Below are positions 1 through 8,379 of a stretch of 64,000 nt of DNA, piece by piece. Position numbers and translations under genes: made by a program. Each line of letters opens with the position of its first letter. Within the stretch, counting starts at the first letter, position 1. This DNA is from an uncultured Erysipelotrichaceae bacterium. Its GTDB lineage: Bacteria; Bacillota_I; Bacilli_A; Erysipelotrichales; Erysipelotrichaceae. The stretch spans positions 1 through 64,000 of the forward strand of contig CAIFEQ010000006.1 of NCBI GenBank assembly GCA_903789495.1, given 5' to 3'. The notes under the pieces were generated by a model. The model saw only the letters and a list, made by a program, of their open reading frames with translations, did not search any database and had not been told where the DNA came from.

Positions 1-1143
1 CGCGGGACCTATGTGGCCTATGATGTGACCACCAGAGTGGCCACCGCCGCCCCGCAGCAGCCCCTGATCGAAATGGGGGTCATGATGCCGGAGCGGGTCA
101 GCCAGAAGGAAATCAATGAGCTGCTGCAGGAGATGCTGGCCAGCCAGGAGATGGGCCGATTCTTTTCCTACAGCATTCACGCCGACCTCTGGCAGCTGCA
201 GGCTGGCGCTTCCCTGCTGCAGCGGATCGGCTGTCCGGCGGAAGCCGGCCATGTCTGTCTGTCCAATGGCGCCCAGAATGCCCTGGCAGCCATTCTCTGC
301 GGCCTGTTTCAGCGCGGCGAGCGCATCGGTGTCGACCCGCTGATCTACCCGGGATTCATCAGCTGTGCCCGGGAATTCGGCATTCAGCTGATCCCGATCG
401 CGCAGGAAAACGGCGAAATGAGTGCCGAAGGCATTGACTATGCCGTGAAGAACCATGGTATCAAGGCCCTGTATGTCATGCCGGATACCCAGAATCCGAC
501 CTGCCATGTGCTGAGCCGCAAAGGCCGTCTCATGATCGCGGAGAAAGCCCGGCAGTACGGCCTGCTGATCATCGAAGACAGCATGGACCGCCTGCTGCGC
601 ATGGATCAGGATCTGCCCATGACCATCCGCAGCCTGATTCCGGAACAGACCATTTACATCCTTAGTCTTTCCAAGGCCGTGAATCCGGCCCTGCGTCTGG
701 CTTACTGTGCCGTGCCGGAGCCGTATTTTCCGGCTCTGGAAAATGCCCTCTATACGCTGAATCTGTCTCTGTCTGCCCTGCTGGTGGAACTGGCCAGCCG
801 GCTGATCATCACCAGCCGTCTGGATGCTGTGATTCAGCAGCGCATCAGCGGTCTGGAAACCCGCAACACCATGACTGAAGAAATCCTCGGTCAGTGGCCG
901 CTGCTGGGCACCCACCGCAGCCTGGCCCGCTGGCTGCTGCTGCCGGAAAACCTCAGCGGCATCCAGTTTGAACGGAGCGCCGCGGAACGGGGTGTTGCCG
1001 TATATGGCAGCGAGCGCTTTGTCGTCGGCAAGGATGCCCCGCCGCCGGCGGCCCGGATTTCCATCTGTTCGCCGGACGGCCGGGATTCCCTGCGGAAGGG
1101 ACTGGAAATTCTGGCCGGGATTCTGGCCGAATACCGGGACTGA
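1..1143 (+). CDS. MocR-family (GntR-aminotransferase fusion) regulator, 5' truncated
   Basis: The reading frame is open from base 1. Its first residues (RGTYV) look like the end of a GntR winged-helix domain, so the gene begins outside the window. The rest is a fold-type I aminotransferase-like domain; the motif LSLSKAVNPALR holds the lysine expected to bind pyridoxal phosphate, and YVMPDTQNPT is the usual cofactor-binding stretch. MocR proteins are transcription factors that sense PLP or an amino compound. A GTG at 13 could be mistaken for a start but lies inside the domain. A strong terminator follows. The target may be the racemase/acetyltransferase operon just downstream, which is inference from position only. 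Confidence 0.85.
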   Translation, partial: RGTYVAYDVTTRVATAAPQQPLIEMGVMMPERVSQKEINELLQEMLASQEMGRFFSYSIHADLWQLQAGASLLQRIGCPAEAGHVCLSNGAQNALAAILCGLFQRGERIGVDPLIYPGFISCAREFGIQLIPIAQENGEMSAEGIDYAVKNHGIKALYVMPDTQNPTCHVLSRKGRLMIAEKARQYGLLIIEDSMDRLLRMDQDLPMTIRSLIPEQTIYILSLSKAVNPALRLAYCAVPEPYFPALENALYTLNLSLSALLVELASRLIITSRLDAVIQQRISGLETRNTMTEEILGQWPLLGTHRSLARWLLLPENLSGIQFERSAAERGVAVYGSERFVVGKDAPPPAARISICSPDGRDSLRKGLEILAGILAEYRD

Positions 1144-1162
1144 ATTCCGAAAACATTGTTTG

Positions 1163-1195
1163 GCACACAATAAAAACATTGTGTGCTTTTTTATT
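1163..1195 (+). terminator. Rho-independent terminator after the MocR gene
   Basis: A 9-bp perfect stem (GCACACAAT / ATTGTGTGC) with a six-base loop is followed by TTTTTTATTT. It separates the regulator from the racemase operon. Confidence 0.85.
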
Positions 1196-1236
1196 TCTGC
1201 CTATAGTGAGGCTGTCAGCGAAAGGAGATCCGTATC

Positions 1237-1950
1237 ATGAAGAAAGTCGGTCTGATCGGCGGCATCGGTCCGGAGTCCACCGTGCCTTACTACCTGGATA
1301 TCGTCTATGGCGTGCAGAAAAGAGTCGGCCGTCCCTATTTTCCGGAACTGGTCATCGAGAGTCTCAGTGTCTTCCGGGTACTGGAATACTGCCGGCAGAA
1401 TGACCGGCAGGGCCTGGCCGATTATATGGTCCAGGGCATCCGTCATCTGGCCGCCGCCGGCGCTGATTTTGCGGTCATGACCGGCAATACGCCCCACATG
1501 GTCTTTGACGAGATTGCCGCCCGTTCCCCCATCCCCCTGCTGAGCATCGTCGAAGCTTCGGCCTCCGAAGCCGCCCGCTGCGGCTATCACAGACTTGGTC
1601 TGCTGGGCACCGGTGCCACAATGCGCGGAACCTGGTTCCAGAAACCCTTTGAAAAGGCGGGCATGGACATGATCGTGCCGCAGGAAGCGGAAATTGCCTA
1701 CATTGCCGACAAGATCGAAAACGAAATTGAATACGGCAAAGTCACCGACGAGGTCCGCGCCCGCATGCAGGCAATCGTTGACCGCCTGGTTCAGGAAGAG
1801 CACATCGATGCCCTCGTGCTGGGCTGCACCGAACTGCCGCTGGTGTTTCAGGATATGACACTTCCGGTGCCTGTCCTGGATACCCGGCAGATTCACATCC
1901 AGGCCATCATGGAGAAGATGATGGAGAAAACCGATGCACAGAACGGCTGA
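1237..1950 (+). CDS. Aspartate/glutamate racemase family protein
   Basis: A 237-aa cytoplasmic protein of the Asp/Glu racemase superfamily, which interconverts L and D amino acids without a cofactor using two thiol-type residues. The N-terminus MKKVGLIGGIGPEST and the second active-site motif LGCTELPL (Cys197) are clear. The first catalytic position, usually Cys-Asn-Thr (or Thr83 in E. coli YgeA), is Gly83-Asn84-Thr85 here, so the classical two-base mechanism is in doubt. An AAAGGAGATC ribosome binding site supports the start. It heads a plus-strand run with two GNAT acetyltransferase genes. Substrate cannot be read from sequence; a broad-specificity racemase or a one-sided derivative are both possible. 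Confidence 0.85.
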   Translation: MKKVGLIGGIGPESTVPYYLDIVYGVQKRVGRPYFPELVIESLSVFRVLEYCRQNDRQGLADYMVQGIRHLAAAGADFAVMTGNTPHMVFDEIAARSPIPLLSIVEASASEAARCGYHRLGLLGTGATMRGTWFQKPFEKAGMDMIVPQEAEIAYIADKIENEIEYGKVTDEVRARMQAIVDRLVQEEHIDALVLGCTELPLVFQDMTLPVPVLDTRQIHIQAIMEKMMEKTDAQNG

Positions 1951-1982
1951 CGTCAGCCGCTGAAAAAAGGAAGGAGATCTAC

Positions 1983-2504
1983 ATGATCCGCAAAGCAGAA
2001 GAAAAAGACATCCAGAACATTGCCGATACATACACCCGGCTTCTGACCTATGAGCAGGAGCACGGTTCCAACAGCGGCTGGAAGCTGAACCTCTATCCGA
2101 CGATCGAAGTGCCGCAGCAGGCCGTGCCGACCGGGAACATGTATGTCCTGGAAGAAAACGGCGAAATCTGCGCCAGCATGATTCTGAACAGCGAGCAGGC
2201 CGAGGAATATACCGAAATTTCCTGGCTCTATCCGGCCTCAGACGAACAGGTTCTGGTGATCCATACCCTGTGCATCCCGCCGGAAAAGGCCGGCCGGGGC
2301 TATGGCACGAAGATGCTGAACTTTGCCAAGGAATATGGCAGGGAACATGGCATGACGGTCATCCGCATGGACACCTGGCTGCACAATGAACCGGCCAAGA
2401 AACTCTATCTGAAGAACGGCTTCCGGATTGCCGGCACCGGCAAAATCCTGCTGCATGGCGTGATCGATGAGGATCAGGTTTATCTGGAAGGAGAACTGAA
2501 ATAA
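1983..2504 (+). CDS. GNAT family N-acetyltransferase
   Basis: A 173-aa protein with the GNAT fold. The acetyl-CoA loop is seen as PPEKAGRGYGTKML (around residues 100-113) and the C-terminal segment EPAKKLYLKNGFRI is typical of family motif B. It begins 32 bp after the racemase gene with a good site (AAGGAAGGAGATCT), so the two are probably co-transcribed. The acceptor amine is unknown. A free amino acid or a racemase product would fit the neighbourhood, but this is inference. Confidence 0.85.
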   Translation: MIRKAEEKDIQNIADTYTRLLTYEQEHGSNSGWKLNLYPTIEVPQQAVPTGNMYVLEENGEICASMILNSEQAEEYTEISWLYPASDEQVLVIHTLCIPPEKAGRGYGTKMLNFAKEYGREHGMTVIRMDTWLHNEPAKKLYLKNGFRIAGTGKILLHGVIDEDQVYLEGELK

Positions 2505-2505
2505 A

Positions 2506-3072
2506 ATGATGGAAATCCGTGATGCTGTCCAGAGCGATGCCGCCGGCATCCGCGCGCTGCTGAAAGCCAACCATATCTCGACCATCCGCCCGGAGGACAA
2601 GCCGGATGGCTTTGTGACCACCAATCTGACCGAGGAACAGCTCACCGCCCTGGTTGAGACGCCGCATGGCGTGACCGTCGCTGCTGACGGAGATCGCATT
2701 CTGGCCTTTGCGCTGGCCAACGACTGGTCCTTCTGGAAACAGTGGCCGTTCTTCGTTCATATGATCGACATTCTGCCGCAGTATTCCTTCGACGGCAGAC
2801 AGCTGACGGTACAGAATTCCTATCAGTACGGGCCGGTCTGCGTGGAGAAATCCGTACGCGGTACAGGCGTCTTCCAGAAGATCTTCTTCCATTCCCTGCA
2901 GGCATGGCAGGACAGATATCCTTACATGGTCACATTTATCAACCAGGTCAACGGCCGTTCCTTTGCGGTCCATACCCGCAAGGCCGGCATGCAGGAATGC
3001 GGTACCTTTGATTTCAATGACAATCATTACTATCTGATGGCCATTTCCACCAAAGCAGAACAGCCTCGCTGA
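2506..3072 (+). CDS. GNAT family N-acetyltransferase
   Basis: A 188-aa GNAT-like protein starting one base after the stop of the previous gene; translational coupling is likely. Two adjacent ATG codons (2506 and 2509) could both serve. The N-terminus MEIRDAVQSDAAGIRALL is the usual first strand and helix, and VEKSVRGTGVFQKIF matches the acetyl-CoA-binding segment. Its sequence differs clearly from the upstream GNAT, so it is not a recent duplicate. It is the last gene before a bidirectional terminator. Substrate unknown. Confidence 0.82.
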   Translation: MMEIRDAVQSDAAGIRALLKANHISTIRPEDKPDGFVTTNLTEEQLTALVETPHGVTVAADGDRILAFALANDWSFWKQWPFFVHMIDILPQYSFDGRQLTVQNSYQYGPVCVEKSVRGTGVFQKIFFHSLQAWQDRYPYMVTFINQVNGRSFAVHTRKAGMQECGTFDFNDNHYYLMAISTKAEQPR

Positions 3073-3100
3073 TCTGACAGCATACCTGCTGTTTTCCCCA

Positions 3101-3134
3101 GACAAAAACCAGCCATTGCGGGCTGGCTTTTGTC
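3101..3134. terminator. Bidirectional terminator between convergent genes
   Basis: The inverted repeat GACAAAAACCAGCC / GGGCTGGCTTTTGTC lies between the GNAT stop and the leuS stop. The A-run on one side and T-run on the other let it serve both strands. Confidence 0.8.
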
Positions 3135-3141
3135 ATTCTGC

Positions 3142-5535
3142 TTACTGGACCACGATGTTGACGATCTTATCCTTGACGGTGATGACCTTGCGGATGGTCT
3201 TGCCTTCCAGATACGGCCGGACACTGTCGAGGGCTTTGGCCTTCTCTTCCAGCTCCTTTTCCCCGGTGCCCGCAGGGGTGTCAAAGCGGCCCCGGACCCT
3301 GCCGTTGACCTGGACGGCGATGGTGACCTGATGGATCTGCAGCTTGGCCTCATCATAGGTCGGCCAGGCGGCATAGGCCACGGTATCTTCACCGGTCAGA
3401 CTGGTATAGAGCTCTTCGCCGATGTGCGGGCAGAAGCAGCTCAGGATCTTGCAGAAGTTCACGAACATCTCCTGACTGACCCGGCCCAGCTTGTAGACAT
3501 CGTTGATGAAGATCATCATCTGGGAAATCGCGGTATTGAAGTCCAGATTCTCAATATCGATGGTGCACTTGCGGACCAGGAAGTTGTAGCTGTAGTCCAG
3601 CTCCGGCGTCGGATCAGCGGTGATCATGCCGTTTTCTCTGACCCGCCAGACCCGTTCCAGCCATTTTCTGGCTCCGTCCATGCCCTTGGTCGACCAGGGC
3701 AGCGAATCCTCCAGCGGACCCATGAACATCTCATACAGACGCAGGGCATCCGCACCGTGGCTCTTGATCAGGTCATCCGGGTTGATGACATTCCCCAGCG
3801 ACTTGGACATCTTGACGCCGTTTTCGCCCAGGATCATGCCCTGATGGCGCAGCTTCTGGAACGGCTCCGGCGAGGCCACGACACCGCAGTCATGCAGCAC
3901 CATGTGCCAGAACCGGGCGTACAGCAGATGCAGAACCGCATGTTCCGCACCGCCGATGTACAGATCGACCGGCAGCCAGTGGTCGAGCAGTTTCTTGTCG
4001 GCCAGGGCCTGATCGTTATGCGGATCCAGATAGCGCATGTAGTACCAGCAGGAACCGGCCCACTGCGGCATGGTGTTGGTTTCCCGGGTGCCCTTCTGCC
4101 CGTCGATTTCCACGTTCAGCCAGTCGGTCAGATGACTCAGCGGCGATTCGCCGTCATCACTCGGCTCATAGTTCTGCGTGGCCGGCAGTTCCAGCGGCAG
4201 ATCCGACTCGTCCAGAGCCCGGATCGTACCGTCTTCCATATGCACAATGGGAATCGGTTCGCCCCAGTAGCGCTGCCGGCTGAAGATCCAGTCCCGCAGC
4301 TTGTACTGGATTTTCTTCTCGCCGCAGTGATTCTTTTCCAGCCATTCCAGCATCGCCTGCTTGGCTTCTTCGACATGCATGCCGTCCAGGAAGCCGCAGT
4401 TCTCATAGACCCCGTCGCCGCTGTAGGCTGCCTGCGAGATATCCACGTCCTTCATCAGCGGCACGATATGGATGCCGAACTTCGTCGCAAAGTCCCAGTC
4501 ACGCTGGTCGCCCGCCGGAACACCCATGACAATGCCGGTTCCATAGCTGGCCAGTACATAGTCGGCCACCCAGATCGGCACCTTTCTGCCGTTGACGGGA
4601 TTGACGGCATAGCTGCCGGTGAAGACACCGGTCTTTTCCTTGTTCAGATCCGTCCGGATCAGTTCGCTCTTGCGGGAAGCCTCTTCCTGATAGGCTTTGA
4701 CCTCGGCCGCATGCTCCGGTGTGGTGATCTCGGAAACCCAGGGATGCTCTGGCGAGAAGACCACGAAGCTCAGGCCGAACAGCGTATCGGGACGGGTGGT
4801 GAACACCGTGAACTCCCGGTTGGTTCCGTCGATCTTCATGACGATGTCAGCGCCGACCGACTTGCCGATCCAGTTACGCTGCATCTCCTTGGTGGATTCC
4901 GGCCAGTCCAGATCATCCAGACCGTCCAGCAGACGCTCCGCATAGTCGGTGATGCGCAGCACCCACTGCCGCATGTTCTTGCGGTAGACCGGATAGCCGC
5001 CCCGTTCGCTCTTGCCGTCCACGACCTCTTCGTTGGCCAGCACGGCTTTCAGACCCGGGCACCAGTTGACCGGCATCTCGGCTTCATAAGCCAGCCCGCG
5101 CTTGTACATCTGCAGGAAGATCCACTGCGTCCACTTGTAATACTCCGGATCGCAGGTCCTCACTTCCCGGTCCCAGTCATAGCTGAACCCCAGGGCCTGA
5201 ATCTGTTCCCGGAAATGATTGATGTTGGTATAGGTGAATTCGGCCGGATTATGTCCGGTCTTCAGGGCATACTGCTCGGCCGGCAGACCGAAGGCATCAA
5301 ATCCCATCGGGTGCATGACGTTGTAGCCCTGCATGCGTTTCATGCGGGAAATGATGTCCGTCGCCGTATAGCCTTCCGGATGCCCCACATGCAGCCCCTG
5401 GCCGGACGGATACGGGAACATGTCCAGCGCATAGTACTTCGGCCGGGAAAAATCATACACATCACATGCAAAGGTCTTATGTTCTTTCCAGTACTTCTGC
5501 CACTTCTTCTCAATTTCCTGATGATTGTAACTCAT
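3142..5535 (-). CDS. leuS: Leucyl-tRNA synthetase
   Basis: A 797-aa class I aminoacyl-tRNA synthetase that charges tRNA-Leu with leucine. The HIGH-type signature is HVGH (residues 49-52, inside [12 protein letters not shown]) and the KMSKS loop is present as KMSKS at 575-579. Between them lies the CP1 editing domain, with typical stretches such as TTRPDTLFG. The length is normal for the bacterial enzyme. The start is fixed by GGAGGAAAAAGG just upstream. Expression is controlled by a T-box leader with a leucine specifier. Confidence 0.98.
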   Translation of the reverse strand: MSYNHQEIEKKWQKYWKEHKTFACDVYDFSRPKYYALDMFPYPSGQGLHVGHPEGYTATDIISRMKRMQGYNVMHPMGFDAFGLPAEQYALKTGHNPAEFTYTNINHFREQIQALGFSYDWDREVRTCDPEYYKWTQWIFLQMYKRGLAYEAEMPVNWCPGLKAVLANEEVVDGKSERGGYPVYRKNMRQWVLRITDYAERLLDGLDDLDWPESTKEMQRNWIGKSVGADIVMKIDGTNREFTVFTTRPDTLFGLSFVVFSPEHPWVSEITTPEHAAEVKAYQEEASRKSELIRTDLNKEKTGVFTGSYAVNPVNGRKVPIWVADYVLASYGTGIVMGVPAGDQRDWDFATKFGIHIVPLMKDVDISQAAYSGDGVYENCGFLDGMHVEEAKQAMLEWLEKNHCGEKKIQYKLRDWIFSRQRYWGEPIPIVHMEDGTIRALDESDLPLELPATQNYEPSDDGESPLSHLTDWLNVEIDGQKGTRETNTMPQWAGSCWYYMRYLDPHNDQALADKKLLDHWLPVDLYIGGAEHAVLHLLYARFWHMVLHDCGVVASPEPFQKLRHQGMILGENGVKMSKSLGNVINPDDLIKSHGADALRLYEMFMGPLEDSLPWSTKGMDGARKWLERVWRVRENGMITADPTPELDYSYNFLVRKCTIDIENLDFNTAISQMMIFINDVYKLGRVSQEMFVNFCKILSCFCPHIGEELYTSLTGEDTVAYAAWPTYDEAKLQIHQVTIAVQVNGRVRGRFDTPAGTGEKELEEKAKALDSVRPYLEGKTIRKVITVKDKIVNIVVQ

Positions 5536-5560
5536 CCTTTTTCCTCCCCCTGGGCTCGGC

Positions 5561-5774
5561 GAAAAAAACGTCCCAGAATGCTCTTCTAAGGACGTTTTCG
5601 CAACGCGGTACCACCTTAGTTCACGGTCAGCCCGTGCCCTTCATTGATCTGCCGGATAACGCCCGGCCAGCGTTCCTCGCAGACTGAGTTCACCAGACCG
5701 GTCAGACCGCTTCCACCAGACGCGGCTCTCTGCACTGACCCGAACTGCCTACTGCTGTCCGTTCATCGGAATAT
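5561..5774 (-). promoter_or_regulatory. T-box leader (leucine) upstream of leuS
   Basis: Read on the minus strand, the leader holds the conserved T-box core AAGGTGGTACCGCG (5604-5617), which pairs with the uncharged tRNA acceptor end. It is followed by a terminator hairpin (AAAACGTCC / GGACGTTTTTTT, 5562-5599). In Stem I the segment GTGAACTCAG places the codon CUC (5686-5688) at the specifier position; CUC is a leucine codon, which agrees with leuS. Uncharged tRNA-Leu is expected to stabilise the antiterminator and raise leuS transcription. Confidence 0.93.
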
Positions 5775-5780
5775 GAGATT

Positions 5781-5809
5781 ACTTTAACACACTCCCTGCA
5801 TCAGTTCAA
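5781..5809 (-). promoter_or_regulatory. Promoter of the T-box/leuS transcript
   Basis: On the minus strand TTGAAC (5804-5809) and TAAAGT (5781-5786) are separated by exactly 17 bp, matching a housekeeping sigma promoter. The T-box Stem I begins just downstream. Confidence 0.65.
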
Positions 5810-5813
5810 ACCC

Positions 5814-6977
5814 TCAGGCGTTCTGGTCCAGGTAATCCTTGGCCACCTGGCAGTACAGGGCAGCACCGGTCTTGAAGGCCGACTCATCGACCCAGAAATG
5901 CTCGCTGTGATGCGGGTAGGTGCCCCCGGCCCCAAGATCCGCAAAGGTACTGGGTACCAGCACGGTGTATTCGGCAAAGTCTTCGCCGCCCATGCTCGGC
6001 TTGATCTCGACGACCTGGCTTGCCGGATCATCGACAACCTTCTCGGCCGACTTCCAGGCCAGGGCTTCCATGCCCGGATCATTGGCTTCAACCTCGCACA
6101 GCATGTCATACTGGAACTCATACGTGCAGCGGTAGGCCTCGCAGGTTGCCTTGATGATGCGTTCCATCATTTCCGGAATGTGGTGATGCAGATCCACGTC
6201 GAAGCAGCGGCAGGTGCCTTCCAGCTCCGCCTCGCCGGAGACGATGTTCCAGCGGGCGCCGCTCTTGACCGTGCCGACCGTGACAACCAGCGGATTGGTG
6301 GTGGCCACCTCACGGGAGACGATGGTCTGCAGGTTCATGATGACTGCCGCCGCGCAGACCGTGGCATCCACACCCTGCTCCGGTGCGGAACCATGGGTAG
6401 TTTTGCCATGGATCCTGAGCTTGAACTGGTCGCAGGAAGCACCCATGGGACCCGCGCACATCAGCACGCTGCCGATCGGCTGCATGGCGGCAATATGAAT
6501 GCCGAACATCGCATCCACGCCCTTCAGGCCGTCCTGGGCAATGACAGCCTTGGCGCCGGTGGCGATCTCTTCAGCCGGCTGGAAGATCAGCCGCACATTG
6601 CCATGGAGCTGATCCCTGATGTCCATCAGCACATGGGCCGCTCCCAGCAGCATCGCGGTGTGGGTATCATGCCCGCAGGCATGCATGAAGCCCTCATTCT
6701 CCGAAGAAAACGCGACCCCGGAATCCTCGGTGACGGACAGGGCGTCCATATCGGCCCGCAGACCGATGGTCTTGCCCGGCTTGCCGCCCTTGATCTCGGC
6801 GATGACGCCGCTCGGCTCCAGCATCCGGTACGGGATGCCCAGCTTCTCCAGCTCCGCAGCCACCAGCTTGGAGGTGCGGAATTCCTGCATGGAAGGTTCC
6901 GGATGCCGGTGGATGTCCTCCCGGATCTGGATCATGTAGTCTTCATACTTCCTGGCGAGTTCTTTGATTTCTGACAT
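5814..6977 (-). CDS. M20 family amidohydrolase (aminoacylase/carboxypeptidase-like)
   Basis: A 387-aa protein of the M20D group, which cleaves N-acyl or N-aryl amino acids and similar amides using two metal ions. HRHPEPSMQE opens the catalytic domain, ACGHDTH (100-106) carries Cys/His metal ligands, and FQPAEE holds the catalytic glutamates. No signal peptide, so cytoplasmic. The start at 6977 has AGAAGGAGAACGC upstream; a longer frame starts at 7031 without a good site. It is a tandem paralogue of the gene at 7044, with nearly identical stretches in the dimerisation domain. Hippurate, indole-acyl or N-acetyl amino acids are possible substrates. Confidence 0.93.
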   Translation of the reverse strand: MSEIKELARKYEDYMIQIREDIHRHPEPSMQEFRTSKLVAAELEKLGIPYRMLEPSGVIAEIKGGKPGKTIGLRADMDALSVTEDSGVAFSSENEGFMHACGHDTHTAMLLGAAHVLMDIRDQLHGNVRLIFQPAEEIATGAKAVIAQDGLKGVDAMFGIHIAAMQPIGSVLMCAGPMGASCDQFKLRIHGKTTHGSAPEQGVDATVCAAAVIMNLQTIVSREVATTNPLVVTVGTVKSGARWNIVSGEAELEGTCRCFDVDLHHHIPEMMERIIKATCEAYRCTYEFQYDMLCEVEANDPGMEALAWKSAEKVVDDPASQVVEIKPSMGGEDFAEYTVLVPSTFADLGAGGTYPHHSEHFWVDESAFKTGAALYCQVAKDYLDQNA

Positions 6978-7000
6978 GCGTTCTCCTTCTTTCTCTGTTC

Positions 7001-7030
7001 GAAAAAGCCGGTTCAGACAGGGAACCGGCA
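7001..7030 (-). terminator. Terminator after the second M20 gene
   Basis: Minus-strand hairpin GCCGGTTC / GAACCGGC followed by TTTTTC. It falls between the two M20 genes, so the downstream copy (5814-6977) may have its own promoter or depend on read-through. Confidence 0.7.
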
Positions 7031-7043
7031 TGAAACCTCATGA

Positions 7044-8201
7044 TTACTTCTGATTCAGGAAATCATAGGCAAACTGGGCATAGGTTGCAGTGCCGTATTC
7101 CAGTGCCTTGTCGTCGACATCAAAATGTTCACTGTGCTGCGGATAGTGTCCGCCGCCGCCCAGCAGACCGAAAACGCACGGGCAGACATCCTGGAAAGCC
7201 GAGAAATCCTCGGCGCCCATGATCGGTTCATGCGTCTTGACCATGCTTGGATCATCCACGACCTTCTTGGCCGCGGCCAGCGCCAGGTCGACCAGCTTGT
7301 CGTTGTTGTAGACCGGTGCGGTCATCATGTCGTAGTGGAACTCATAGGTGCAGCGGTAGGCATCGCAGGTGCCCTTGACGATGCGCTCCATCATCTCCGG
7401 GATATGTTTCTGGAGTTCCGGATCAAATTCCCGGCAGGTCCCGGCCAGTTCGGCTTCGCCGGACACGATGTTCCAGCGGGCCCCGGAATGGATGGTGCCG
7501 ACCGTGACGACCAGCGGATTGGTGGTGGCAACTTCACGGGACACGATGCTCTGCAGGTTCATGACCACGGCCGCCGCGCACACCGAGGCATCGACGCCCT
7601 GCTCAGGTGCGGAACCGTGCGAGGTCTTGCCATGGATCTTGATCTGGAAGCCGTCACAGCTGGCAAAGCTGGGTCCGTAGGCATACTGAATGCCGCCGAC
7701 CGGCAGCAGGCCCCAGATATGCTGGCCATAGGCCGCATCGACGCCGTCCAGGCAGCCCTGCTCCACGCACAGCTTGGCACCCTGTGCCGTCTCTTCAGCC
7801 GGCTGGAAGATGAACCGCACATTGCCGGGCAGCTCATCCTTCATGTCATTCAGGATGCGCAGGGCGCCCAGCAGACAGGCCTGATGGGTATCATGACCGC
7901 AGGCATGCATCATGCCGTCCACTTCGGACTTATACGGAAAATCCGTCTTTTCCTGAATGGACAGCGCATCGATGTCGGCCCGCAGGGCAACGGTCTTGCC
8001 CGGCTTGCCGCCCTTGATCTCGCCGCAGAGTCCGGTCGGATCCAGGCGGCGGTAGCTGATGCCCAGCTCATCCAGCGCCTTGGCCAGACGGTTGGTTGTC
8101 TCGACTTCATGCATTGAAGGTTCCGGGTGACGATGGCATTCCTCACGGAATGCCTCAACATAAGGCAGATACTCGTGGGCTTTTTCACGGATCGGTGACA
8201 T
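7044..8201 (-). CDS. M20 family amidohydrolase, tandem paralogue
   Basis: A 385-aa M20D amidohydrolase. HRHPEPSMHE, ACGHDTHQA and FQPAEE give the same metal-binding pattern as its neighbour. The start at 8201 (MSPIREKAHEY) is chosen because it aligns with the neighbour's MSEIKELARKY. Its site is weak (GGAAGAAAG), and a GTG at 8228 lies nearer to AAAGGAGAGG, so nine more residues are possible. A TATAAT at 8264-8269 (minus strand) suggests a promoter. It follows a membrane transporter gene on the same strand, suggesting uptake then intracellular hydrolysis of an amide substrate. Confidence 0.92.
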   Translation of the reverse strand: MSPIREKAHEYLPYVEAFREECHRHPEPSMHEVETTNRLAKALDELGISYRRLDPTGLCGEIKGGKPGKTVALRADIDALSIQEKTDFPYKSEVDGMMHACGHDTHQACLLGALRILNDMKDELPGNVRFIFQPAEETAQGAKLCVEQGCLDGVDAAYGQHIWGLLPVGGIQYAYGPSFASCDGFQIKIHGKTSHGSAPEQGVDASVCAAAVVMNLQSIVSREVATTNPLVVTVGTIHSGARWNIVSGEAELAGTCREFDPELQKHIPEMMERIVKGTCDAYRCTYEFHYDMMTAPVYNNDKLVDLALAAAKKVVDDPSMVKTHEPIMGAEDFSAFQDVCPCVFGLLGGGGHYPQHSEHFDVDDKALEYGTATYAQFAYDFLNQK

Positions 8202-8318
8202 TTCTTTCTTCCGGAAGCAGACCGGCACACGGCCGGAATCTTCCTCTCCTTTCTTATGGCTTGATTATAGAACAACTTGCCGGCATGCACGCACAAACCG
8301 GCGGAAACATCCTGGTGA

Positions 8319-8355
8319 GAAAAAAGCGGTGCCAGCACTGCCGGAACACCGCTTT
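8319..8355 (-). terminator. Terminator after the transporter gene
   Basis: Minus-strand stem AAAGCGGTG / CACCGCTTT with a T-run at its end, 25 bp past the stop of the 8380-9570 gene. Confidence 0.75.
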
Positions 8356-8379
8356 CAGATTCATTTCAGCAGGCAGTGC

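Noticed and set aside
3130-5589. A very long plus-strand open frame (over 800 codons) opposite leuS
   Set aside because: It is the mirror of leuS: GC-rich codon bias leaves the opposite strand open. It has no ribosome site, and leuS has full family motifs.
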